A DNA stretch of 5,790 nucleotides, from positions 1 through 5,790 of the forward strand of contig CAMEIU010000133.1 in NCBI GenBank assembly GCA_945918815.1. Direction: 5' to 3'. A program made the position numbers and the translations under genes. Source of the DNA: an uncultured Clostridia bacterium. GTDB lineage: Bacteria > Bacillota > Clostridia > Oscillospirales > Oscillospiraceae. Shown here one piece after another: positions 1 to 5,704 of this stretch (positions within the stretch are counted from its first letter, which is position 1; each line of letters begins with the position of its first letter). The notes under the pieces are model-generated. The model did no database searches. It had not been told where the DNA came from and saw only the letters and a list, made by a program, of their open reading frames with translations.

Positions 1-869
1 GTATGCCGGAAGAAGGGATTCCCAAGGTCGCCCACCAGGACATCTGTTCTCTGGAGCGGCTGTGGGAGATTGCCCGGGCGGCGGCGGCCTGCGGGGTTTG
101 GAAAATCCGGTTGACCGGCGGGGAGCCCCTGGTGCGGAAGGGCATCGTGGACTTCTGCCGGATGCTTTCCTCCATCGAAGGAATCCGGGAGCTGTGCATG
201 ACCACCAACGCCACCCTGCTGCCGGCCCTGGCCCGGCCTTTGAAGGAGGCGGGCGTCACCCGGCTGAACGTCAGCCTGGACACCCTGAACCAGGAGAAAT
301 TCCGGCAGGTCACCCGCTGCGGCCAGCTCCGGGACGTGCTTGACGGACTGCGGGCGGCGGACGACGCCGGGTTTACCCATCTCAAACTCAACTGCGTCCT
401 CTGCGGCGGTTTCAACGACGGGGAGATTCCCGATTTTGTGGAGCTGACCCGGGACCGCGACTGGGAAGTCCGCTTCATCGAGCTGATGCCTATGGGCCCC
501 TGCGCCGGTTGGGATCGGAGCTGTTTCCTCCCAGCGGACACGGTGCTGGACCGCTGTCCGTCGCTTCGTCCCGTCACGCCGGAGGGCGTGGCCCGGCGGT
601 ATCAGATTCCCGGCTACCGGGGCACCGTCGGCCTCATCGAGCCCATGAGCCACGCGTTTTGCCAGCAGTGCAACCGCATCCGGCTGACGGCGGACGGAAA
701 ATTGAAACCCTGTCTCCACTCCAGTGAAGAGCTTTCTCTGGAAGGACTCCACGGAGACGCGCTGGTGGAAGCAGTGCGGACGGCCATTCTCCACAAGCCG
801 GAGCGGCACCGCATGTCCGCCGTCCATGCCAGCGACACCCCAAGGACCATGAATCAAATCGGAGGATAA
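1..869 (+). CDS. moaA: GTP 3',8-cyclase MoaA, 5'-truncated by the window edge
   Basis: Radical-SAM enzyme that, with MoaC, turns GTP into cyclic pyranopterin monophosphate in the first step of molybdenum cofactor synthesis; cytoplasmic. The visible part is 288 residues beginning MPEEGI, which in MoaA proteins directly follows the CxxxCxxC cluster motif. Bases 1-2 (gt) fit the end of a TGT codon for the last Cys of that motif, so the ATG at 3 is internal and about 25-35 residues are missing; the family is usually about 320-340 residues. Counting from that Met, I see the SAM-contacting GGEP at 39-42, the second iron-sulfur motif CxxC-x13-C (C220, C223, C237), and the C-terminal Gly-Gly that in MoaA reaches the active site. 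The stop lies one base before moaC. The identification is secure; only the start is unseen. Confidence 0.96.
   Translation, partial: MPEEGIPKVAHQDICSLERLWEIARAAAACGVWKIRLTGGEPLVRKGIVDFCRMLSSIEGIRELCMTTNATLLPALARPLKEAGVTRLNVSLDTLNQEKFRQVTRCGQLRDVLDGLRAADDAGFTHLKLNCVLCGGFNDGEIPDFVELTRDRDWEVRFIELMPMGPCAGWDRSCFLPADTVLDRCPSLRPVTPEGVARRYQIPGYRGTVGLIEPMSHAFCQQCNRIRLTADGKLKPCLHSSEELSLEGLHGDALVEAVRTAILHKPERHRMSAVHASDTPRTMNQIGG
861..866 (+). promoter_or_regulatory. Ribosome binding site of moaC inside the moaA Gly-Gly codons
   Basis: GGAGGA lies 4 bases before the moaC ATG at 871, a strong Shine-Dalgarno match. The same six bases are the two GGA codons of the catalytic Gly-Gly tail of MoaA, followed directly by its TAA stop. 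This fixes the moaC start and indicates close translational coupling of the two genes. Confidence 0.8.
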
Positions 870-870
870 C

Positions 871-1338
871 ATGGAGCTGACCCATTTCAACGAACAGGGC
901 CGCGCCCGCATGGTGGACGTGACCGAAAAAGAGAAAACCTTCCGGGTGGCCCGGGCCGCCGGAGAGGTCCGTATGAATCCCGAGACCGCCCAATTGGTCC
1001 GGGACGGCAAGATGAAAAAAGGCGATGTGCTGGCCGTGGCCCAGGTGGCAGGCATCATGGCGGCCAAGCGCACCAGCGATCTCATCCCCATGTGCCACCC
1101 CATCGCCCTCACCGGCGTCAACCTGGAATTCCGGTGGGAGGATGCAGCGCTGCACATCCTGGCCGAGGCCAAATGCACCGGAGAAACCGGCGTAGAGATG
1201 GAGGCGTTGACGGCGGTTTCCGCCGCGGCGCTGACGGTCTACGACATGTGCAAGGCTGTTCAAAGGGATATGGAGATCACCAACATCCGCCTTCTCTACA
1301 AATCCGGCGGCAAAAGCGGAGAATATGAAAGGATCTGA
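871..1338 (+). CDS. moaC: Cyclic pyranopterin monophosphate synthase MoaC
   Basis: Converts the MoaA product (3',8-cyclo-7,8-dihydro-GTP) to cyclic pyranopterin monophosphate; in known cases it is a cytoplasmic hexamer. The protein is 155 residues, close to the usual 155-165. The family blocks are all present: KRTSDLIPMCHP at 66-77 with the active-site His76, TGVEMEAL at 106-113, YDMCKA at 124-129 with Asp125 and Lys128, and KSGGKSG at 144-150 with Lys144. These match the catalytic Asp, two Lys and His described in E. coli MoaC. The start follows a GGAGGA site at good spacing and lies one base after moaA, so both steps of precursor Z synthesis are made from one message. Nothing is truncated or missing. 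The C-terminus is short, ending five residues after the last block. Confidence 0.97.
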   Translation: MELTHFNEQGRARMVDVTEKEKTFRVARAAGEVRMNPETAQLVRDGKMKKGDVLAVAQVAGIMAAKRTSDLIPMCHPIALTGVNLEFRWEDAALHILAEAKCTGETGVEMEALTAVSAAALTVYDMCKAVQRDMEITNIRLLYKSGGKSGEYERI

Positions 1339-1342
1339 GCCT

Positions 1343-1777
1343 ATGGCGACCGTCACGGCTGTGAATATCAGCGAACGGAAGGGAATCCGCAAGCACGAGG
1401 TCCCCTACATCGATTTGAAGCTCGACCACGGCATAGTGGGCGACGCCCACGCGGGCAACTGGCATCGGCAGATCAGCATGCTGGCCGAGGAAAGCGTGGA
1501 CAAGATGCGCAAAATGGGCCTCGACCTGACGGCGGGGGCCTTTGCCGAGAACATCAACACCGAGGGCATCGACCTGAAAGCCTTACCGGTTGGAACCCGG
1601 CTGCAAGTGGGTGAGACCATCGTGGAGGTGACACAGATCGGCAAGGAGTGCCACAACGACTGCGCCATCAAGAAGGCCACAGGCCAGTGCGTCATGCCCA
1701 CGGAAGGCATTTTTGTCATTGTCAAGCAGGAGGGCCGCGTCCGGAAGGGCGACCCCATCACAATTTTGGAGGGATAA
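1343..1777 (+). CDS. Small stand-alone MOSC-domain protein
   Basis: A 144-residue protein made of essentially one MOSC domain (the Moco sulfurase C-terminal fold). MOSC domains bind molybdopterin-type cofactor or carry sulfur on a conserved Cys; the role of small bacterial members is poorly defined, and delivery or sulfuration of the cofactor is inference. Visible marks are the start VTAVNISERKG (4-14), GDAHAG at 33-38, AENI at 68-71, the GxxLxVG turn at 84-90, and the conserved Cys in GKECH (C103), with further Cys at 107 and 116. There is no signal peptide or membrane segment. An ATG at 1325 would add six residues (MKGSEP) and overlap moaC by 14 bp, but the start at 1343 is preferred: it sits 9 bases after GAAAGGA (1327-1333), and its N-terminus fits the family. 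It lies between moaC and a MoeA-like gene. Confidence 0.88.
   Translation: MATVTAVNISERKGIRKHEVPYIDLKLDHGIVGDAHAGNWHRQISMLAEESVDKMRKMGLDLTAGAFAENINTEGIDLKALPVGTRLQVGETIVEVTQIGKECHNDCAIKKATGQCVMPTEGIFVIVKQEGRVRKGDPITILEG
1768..1774 (+). promoter_or_regulatory. Ribosome binding site of the MoeA-like gene
   Basis: GGAGGGA ends 6 bases before the ATG at 1781 and is embedded in the last codons of the MOSC gene. This supports 1781 as the true start and coupled translation. Confidence 0.75.
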
Positions 1778-1780
1778 ACC

Positions 1781-2806
1781 ATGAAACTGATTCGGACCGA
1801 GGACGCCGTGGGCCATGTGCTGTGCCACGACCTGACCCGTATCGTCAAGGGAGAGTTCAAGGGGGCCCAGTTCCGCAAGGGTCATGTGGTCACGGAGGAG
1901 GACATCCCCATGCTCCTGTCCATGGGCAAGGAGAACCTGTATGTGTGGGAGATGGAACCGGGCATGGTCCATGAGAACGACGGCGCGGAGCGGCTCTGCG
2001 CCATCTGTCAGGGGCCCCATATGACCAAAAGCGAGGTCAAAGAAGGAAAAATCGAGCTGAAGGCCGACTGCGACGGCCTGTTCCGGGTGGACGTGGACCG
2101 GCTGGATGAGATCAACATGATCGACGAGCTGATGATCGCCACCCGCCACTCCAACACGCCGGTCCACAAGGGCGACAAGCTCTGCGGCACCCGGGTCATC
2201 CCCCTGGTCATCCGGGAGGAAAAGCTGGCCCAGGCCGAAGCCGTGGCGGGCGGCAAGCCGATTCTCGAGATTCTGCCCTATAAGCTGAAAAAGGCCGGCG
2301 TGGTCACCACCGGCGGCGAGGTCTTCAAGGGCCTCATTCAGGACACCTTCACCCCGGTGGTGGAGGAAAAGCTCAAGGCTTACGGCATTGAGATGACCGA
2401 GCACATTCTCTCCGACGATGGCATCGACCACATCACGGCGGCCATTCAGGAGATGCGGTCCAAGGATGTGGACCTGATTCTCTGCACCGGCGGCATGAGC
2501 GTGGACCCGGACGACAACACGCCGGGAGCCATCCAGCGGAGCGGCGCAAAGATCGTGACCTACGGCGCGCCGGTGCTGCCGGGCGCCATGTTCCTCCTGG
2601 GCTATTATGACGACGGCATGCCCGTCATGGGCCTCCCCGGCTGCGTCATGTTTGCTGGGGCCACGATCTTCGATCTGGTGCTGCCCAGAGTGGCGGCCGG
2701 TGTGCCCGTCACCCGCCGGGAGATTGCCAAAATGGGCAATGGCGGATTGTGCCTGGGCTGCAAGGAGTGCCGGTATCCTGTCTGCCCCTTCGGAAAAGGG
2801 AATTAA
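1781..2806 (+). CDS. MoeA-like molybdopterin-binding protein with Cys-rich C-terminal tail
   Basis: A 341-residue cytoplasmic protein carrying a MoaB/Mog-type molybdopterin-binding domain at about 176-300: TGGMSVDPDD at 236-245, LPGAM at 266-270 and LPGC at 285-288. The N-terminal 170 residues (for example DAVGHVLCHDL at 8-18, GAQFRKGHVV at 28-37, HENDGAERL at 64-72) resemble the MoeA-like family found next to molybdenum genes in Clostridia rather than E. coli MoeA. It is also shorter than the roughly 400 residues of MoeA, which inserts molybdate into adenylated molybdopterin. An unusual end follows the domain: CLGCKECRYPVC at 324-335, four Cys that could bind zinc or an iron-sulfur cluster. 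It lies 3 bp after the MOSC gene and just before modA, so a job in metal insertion, sensing or cofactor handling is plausible but not proven. Family assignment is firm; exact function is not. Confidence 0.85.
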   Translation: MKLIRTEDAVGHVLCHDLTRIVKGEFKGAQFRKGHVVTEEDIPMLLSMGKENLYVWEMEPGMVHENDGAERLCAICQGPHMTKSEVKEGKIELKADCDGLFRVDVDRLDEINMIDELMIATRHSNTPVHKGDKLCGTRVIPLVIREEKLAQAEAVAGGKPILEILPYKLKKAGVVTTGGEVFKGLIQDTFTPVVEEKLKAYGIEMTEHILSDDGIDHITAAIQEMRSKDVDLILCTGGMSVDPDDNTPGAIQRSGAKIVTYGAPVLPGAMFLLGYYDDGMPVMGLPGCVMFAGATIFDLVLPRVAAGVPVTRREIAKMGNGGLCLGCKECRYPVCPFGKGN

Positions 2807-2830
2807 AGATGTGCCCGTTTGGAGCAAATT

Positions 2831-2850
2831 CGTAGGGGCAACCCTTGCGG
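2831..2850 (+). repeat. Fragment resembling one arm of the GTAGGGGC intergenic palindrome
   Basis: GTAGGGGC at 2832-2839 repeats the first eight bases of the left arm of the hairpin at 3895-3955. Here the matching right arm is missing; only a small GCAA/TTGC fold (2838-2848) can form. It looks like a decayed or half copy of the same element. A chance match to eight bases is possible. Confidence 0.4.
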
Positions 2851-2884
2851 CATGTTTCGATCGAATAAATGTCATTTCCAACCG

Positions 2885-2914
2885 TTGCAACCCAAATTCA
2901 TTGCAAATTATATT
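2885..2914 (+). promoter_or_regulatory. Possible vegetative promoter for modA
   Basis: TTGCAA (2885-2890, 4 of 6 to the -35 consensus) and TATATT (2909-2914, 5 of 6 to the -10 consensus) are 18 bases apart in the AT-richest part of the gap before modA. Transcription would begin near 2920, leaving a leader of only about 10 bases that starts at the ribosome binding site, which weakens the call. modA could instead be read from the upstream operon. Confidence 0.3.
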
Positions 2915-2919
2915 AGAAA

Positions 2920-2925
2920 AGAGGA
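2920..2925 (+). promoter_or_regulatory. Ribosome binding site of modA
   Basis: AGAGGA ends 6 bases before the ATG at 2932, in an A-rich stretch. It fixes the modA start together with the typical lipoprotein signal peptide that begins there. Confidence 0.7.
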
Positions 2926-2931
2926 ATTATC

Positions 2932-3870
2932 ATGAAAAAGATCACTGCATTATTTCTGGTCCTGACCATGCTGCTGGCTCTGTGTGCCGGCTGTGCGTCC
3001 TCGACCACTGCCGAACAGCCCGCCGCCCCGGCTGAAACCGAAACCACGCCGGATGCTTCCGCGGAGGGAATCCCCGTGGACGATGTGACCCCGGAAGCCC
3101 CCGTGGAGGAGGAGTCCGCCCCCGCCGCTGAGCCGGTGGAGATCATCGTCTTCGCTGCCGCCTCCATGCAGGAGACCCTGACCCAGATTGGCGAGAACTA
3201 TCAGGCCGCCCATCCCGAGGTCACCATCACCTTCAACTTTGACTCCTCCGGCACCCTGAAAACCCATATTCAGGAGGGTGCGGACTGCGACATCTTCATC
3301 TCCGCCGGTCAGCAGCAGATGAACCAGCTGGACATCAACGCCTCCGCCGAAGTGAACACCGAGGGCCTGGACTTTGTGCTGGAGGGCACCCGCGGCGACA
3401 TTCTGGAGAACAAGGCGACCCTCTGCGTGCCCGAGGGCAACCCCGCTGAGATCGCTTCCTTTGACGACCTGGCCGCCCGCCTGCAGGAGGGCACCGTGTT
3501 CATGGCCATGGGCAACTCCGACGTGCCCGTGGGCCAGTACACCCAGAAGATCTTCGCCTACTACGGTCTGGTGGAAGAGGACCTGGCCAACGCAGGCCTT
3601 CTGACCTACGGCTCCAACGTCAAGGAAGTCACCTCTCAGGTCTCTGAGGGCACCGTGGACTGCGGTGTCATCTACTGCACCGACGCCTTCTCCGCCGGTC
3701 TGACCATCGTGGATTCCGCCACTGCTGAGATGTGCGGCCAGGTCATCTATCCCGCCGCTGTCCTGAACGTGACGAAGAACGAGGAAGCCGCCAAGGCCTT
3801 CCTGGAATACTGCTTCTCCGACGAAGCCATGGCCATCTTTGAATCCGTCGGCTTCAGCCCGGTGGAATGA
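2932..3870 (+). CDS. modA: Molybdate ABC transporter substrate-binding lipoprotein ModA
   Basis: Extracellular, membrane-anchored receptor that binds molybdate (family members also bind tungstate) and passes it to ModB. The 312 residues comprise a signal peptide (1-20: KK, a hydrophobic core, then CAG), the probable lipidated Cys21, and a low-complexity Ala/Glu/Pro/Thr linker to about residue 67. The ModA domain starts at VEIIVFAAAS (69-78). Oxyanion-site candidates are Ser78 in AAAS, Ser105/Ser106 in SSG, the SDVPVGQY loop at 196-203, Val230 in SNVKEV and Tyr248 in GVIYCTDAF, all placed as in E. coli ModA. DIFISA marks the family too. The lipobox is slightly atypical, with Cys18 at position -3. 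The linker makes the protein longer than the E. coli precursor of about 257 residues, as expected for a tethered receptor in a Gram-positive. A hairpin separates it from modB. Confidence 0.95.
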   Translation: MKKITALFLVLTMLLALCAGCASSTTAEQPAAPAETETTPDASAEGIPVDDVTPEAPVEEESAPAAEPVEIIVFAAASMQETLTQIGENYQAAHPEVTITFNFDSSGTLKTHIQEGADCDIFISAGQQQMNQLDINASAEVNTEGLDFVLEGTRGDILENKATLCVPEGNPAEIASFDDLAARLQEGTVFMAMGNSDVPVGQYTQKIFAYYGLVEEDLANAGLLTYGSNVKEVTSQVSEGTVDCGVIYCTDAFSAGLTIVDSATAEMCGQVIYPAAVLNVTKNEEAAKAFLEYCFSDEAMAIFESVGFSPVE

Positions 3871-3894
3871 TCATTCTGATTTCCAATTCATAAT

Positions 3895-3955
3895 GTAGGG
3901 GCGGCTATGAGCCACCCGGAATGAAACCTGGCGGACGGCTTATAGCCGCCCCTAC
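3895..3955. repeat. Long GC-rich hairpin between modA and modB (REP-like intergenic palindrome)
   Basis: Arms 3895-3918 and 3932-3955 pair over 24 positions: 14 consecutive perfect pairs at the base (GTAGGGGCGGCTAT with ATAGCCGCCCCTAC), then one G-U, four pairs, two mismatches and three pairs, closing a 13-base loop. The sequence type (GTAGGGGCGGC...GCCGCCCCTAC) is, from memory, common between genes in GC-rich Oscillospiraceae, so this is probably one copy of a dispersed element. It is followed by CGGGTTT but no real T-run, so it is a poor intrinsic terminator. In the transcript it would form a strong stem downstream of the modA stop and could protect the modA end of the message or reduce readthrough to modBC. 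Confidence 0.8.
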
Positions 3956-3972
3956 GGGTTTCTGAGCGAATG

Positions 3973-3979
3973 AAAGGAG
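3973..3979 (+). promoter_or_regulatory. Ribosome binding site that selects the TTG start of modB
   Basis: AAAGGAG is 8 bases before the TTG at 3988. The in-frame ATG at 3970 lies directly in front of this site and would be upstream of it, with only a weak site of its own, so TTG is the better start. Confidence 0.65.
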
Positions 3980-3987
3980 CGGTCAGT

Positions 3988-4686
3988 TTGGATTGGTATC
4001 CGCTTTGGAACTCTCTTCGCATCGCGGCCATCTCCACGGGAATCATCTTCTTTGTGGGCATTTTCGCCGCCTACTATATTGCCAAGCTGCCGAAGCTCCT
4101 GAAAGGCGTGTTGGACGTGGTTCTGACCCTGCCGCTGGTGCTGCCGCCTACGGTGGTGGGCTATCTGCTGCTGCGGGTCCTGGGGCCCAAGCGGATCATC
4201 GGCGCTTGGGTGCTGCAAGTCTTCGGTATGAAGCTGGTCATGACCTGGTGGTCCGCCATCTTCGCCACCACCGTGGTCATTTTCCCTCTGATGTACCGCA
4301 CAGCCCGGGGCGCCTTTGAGTCCTTCGACCAGACCCTGGCCTACGCGGGCCAGACCTTGGGCCTTTCCAACACCTATATTTTCTGGCACATTCGGATGCC
4401 CTGCTGCCGCCAGGGCATCCTGGCTGGAACGGTTCTGGCCTTCGCCCGGGCTTTGGGCGAATACGGCGCAACTTCTATGATTGCAGGCTACACCCCCGGC
4501 AAGACCGCCACCATCTCCACCACAGTCTATCAGCTCTGGCGCACCGACAACGACGCCCTGGCCGCCAAGTGGGTCATGGTGAACATCGCCATCTCCGCCG
4601 TGGTGCTGCTGGCCGTCAATCTGCTGGAAAAGAGCAGCAGGCAACCCAAGGGAAAGGGGGCGGCTCGCCGTGGCATTACAGGTTGA
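3988..4686 (+). CDS. modB: Molybdate ABC transporter permease ModB
   Basis: Inner (cytoplasmic) membrane channel subunit of the molybdate importer, expected to work as a dimer with two ModC. With the TTG start it has 232 residues and begins MDWYPLWNSL, the usual N-terminus of this family; the ATG at 3970 would add six residues. Hydrophobic segments lie at about 10-32, 42-65, 84-106, 143-165 and 195-213. The LPLVLPPTVVG block (48-58) is typical of ModB. The cytoplasmic coupling loop that docks on the ATPase is at 119-138 (YAGQTLG ... IRMP), and RALGEYGATSMIAG (154-167) is the conserved ModB/CysT-type motif. The C-terminal tail is basic (KGKGAARRG) and its last codons overlap modC by 17 bp, which suggests coupled translation and equal subunit supply. 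The gene is complete. Confidence 0.95.
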   Translation: MDWYPLWNSLRIAAISTGIIFFVGIFAAYYIAKLPKLLKGVLDVVLTLPLVLPPTVVGYLLLRVLGPKRIIGAWVLQVFGMKLVMTWWSAIFATTVVIFPLMYRTARGAFESFDQTLAYAGQTLGLSNTYIFWHIRMPCCRQGILAGTVLAFARALGEYGATSMIAGYTPGKTATISTTVYQLWRTDNDALAAKWVMVNIAISAVVLLAVNLLEKSSRQPKGKGAARRGITG

Positions 4687-5704
4687 CATTGAAAAAAACC
4701 TGGGGTCCTTTCAGCTCCAGGTGCAGTTTGACGCGGAAAACGAGACTCTGGCCCTGCTAGGCGCATCCGGCAGCGGCAAGAGCCTGACCCTCAAGTGCGT
4801 CGCCGGAATCGTCAAGCCGGACCGGGGCCGTATCGTTCTGGACGGCCGCGTTTTGTTTGACAGTAAAGCCAAAATTGATCTGCCGCCCCAACAGCGGCAG
4901 GTGGGCTATCTGTTCCAGCAGTACGCCCTGTTTCCCACCATGACTGTGGAGCAGAATCTGACGGCAGGCCTCCATGGACTGCCAAGGGGCCGGCGAAAGG
5001 CCGAAATTGCCAGGCTTCTGGACCGGTTCCGCCTCAATGGATTGGAAAAGAAGCTGCCGGGTCAGCTCTCCGGCGGCGAGCAGCAGCGGGTGGCATTGGC
5101 CCGGATTCTGGCCTCCCGGCCCCAGGCCATTTTGCTGGACGAGCCCTTTTCCGCCTTGGACAGCTACCTCAAATGGAGTCTGGAGCTGGAGCTGGACGAG
5201 CTGCTGTCGGATTTTTCCGGCTCCATTCTCTGGGTCTCCCACGACCGGGGCGAGGCCTACCGGCACTGCGGCCGGGTCTGCGTGATGCACCAGGGCCGGA
5301 GCAGCCCTGTCATGACCATGGACCAGCTGTTCCATGATCCCGGCGCCGTCAGTGCGGCCCGGCTTGCCGGCTGCAAGAACTTCGTTGGCTGCCAGGTGAC
5401 CGCGGAAGGCGTCCGCGTTCCCACCTGGAACCGGACATTCCGGTGCAGTCATCTCCGGCCGGATGCAGAGGTCCTTGGCATTCCCGCCGCCGCCATCTCC
5501 CTGAACGGCGCGGACAATCCCCTGCCCTGCCGCGTGACGCGGGTCCTGGAGGACGTATCCGCCACGATTCTGCTGGCACAGCCGGAGGGCTCTGAGGGAG
5601 AGCCGCTGCGGGTGGAGCTGCCCAAAGAGAACCGCTACCAGCCAGGCGACCGGATTCAGCTGTCCCTCTCCCCGGACGGCCTGCTGCTGTTGACCAACAC
5701 CTGA
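4670..5704 (+). CDS. modC: Molybdate ABC transporter ATP-binding protein ModC
   Basis: Cytoplasmic ATPase that drives ModB. It has 344 residues, near the 350 or so of E. coli ModC. The nucleotide-binding domain (about 1-220) shows Walker A GASGSGKS at 31-38, the Q-loop Gln83 in LFQQYALFP, signature LSGGEQ at 133-138, Walker B ILLDEP at 154-159, D-loop SALD at 161-164, and the switch His191 in VSHD. The C-terminal part (about 225-344) begins near GCKNFVGC and continues with NPLPCRVTRVLEDV; it fits the regulatory TOBE/MOP-type region that in some ModC proteins binds molybdate, but the classic SARN-type MOP motif is not obvious, so a regulatory role is inference. The start is GTG at 4670, about 9 bases after a purine-rich AAAGGGGG (4653-4660), inside the end of modB. 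The gene is complete and ends 86 bp before the window edge. Confidence 0.95.
   Translation: MALQVDIEKNLGSFQLQVQFDAENETLALLGASGSGKSLTLKCVAGIVKPDRGRIVLDGRVLFDSKAKIDLPPQQRQVGYLFQQYALFPTMTVEQNLTAGLHGLPRGRRKAEIARLLDRFRLNGLEKKLPGQLSGGEQQRVALARILASRPQAILLDEPFSALDSYLKWSLELELDELLSDFSGSILWVSHDRGEAYRHCGRVCVMHQGRSSPVMTMDQLFHDPGAVSAARLAGCKNFVGCQVTAEGVRVPTWNRTFRCSHLRPDAEVLGIPAAAISLNGADNPLPCRVTRVLEDVSATILLAQPEGSEGEPLRVELPKENRYQPGDRIQLSLSPDGLLLLTNT

Noticed and set aside
2786..2800. Small hairpin CCCTT-CGGAA-AAGGG at the end of the MoeA-like gene, considered as a terminator
   Set aside because: Only five pairs, inside the coding sequence, and no T-run follows; too weak for an intrinsic terminator.
1583..2890. 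435-codon open frame on the minus strand
   Set aside because: It runs antisense through the MOSC and MoeA-like genes, shows no recognisable domain, and is rich in His, Gly and Leu, as expected from the reverse of GC-rich codons. It is a shadow of the + strand genes.
2807..2931. Possible molybdenum-cofactor riboswitch before modA
   Set aside because: At 125 bases with only short palindromes and no clear multi-stem fold, I could not match it to the Moco aptamer; such an element would more likely precede moaA, which is outside the window.
3889..3894. CATAAT as a -10 box for a separate modBC promoter
   Set aside because: No acceptable -35 box at 16-18 bases upstream, and the hairpin would lie directly in the leader; not supported.
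3952..4689. 245-codon minus-strand open frame
   Set aside because: Covers modB antisense and has His/Gln/Gly-rich low-quality sequence without domain or ribosome binding site.
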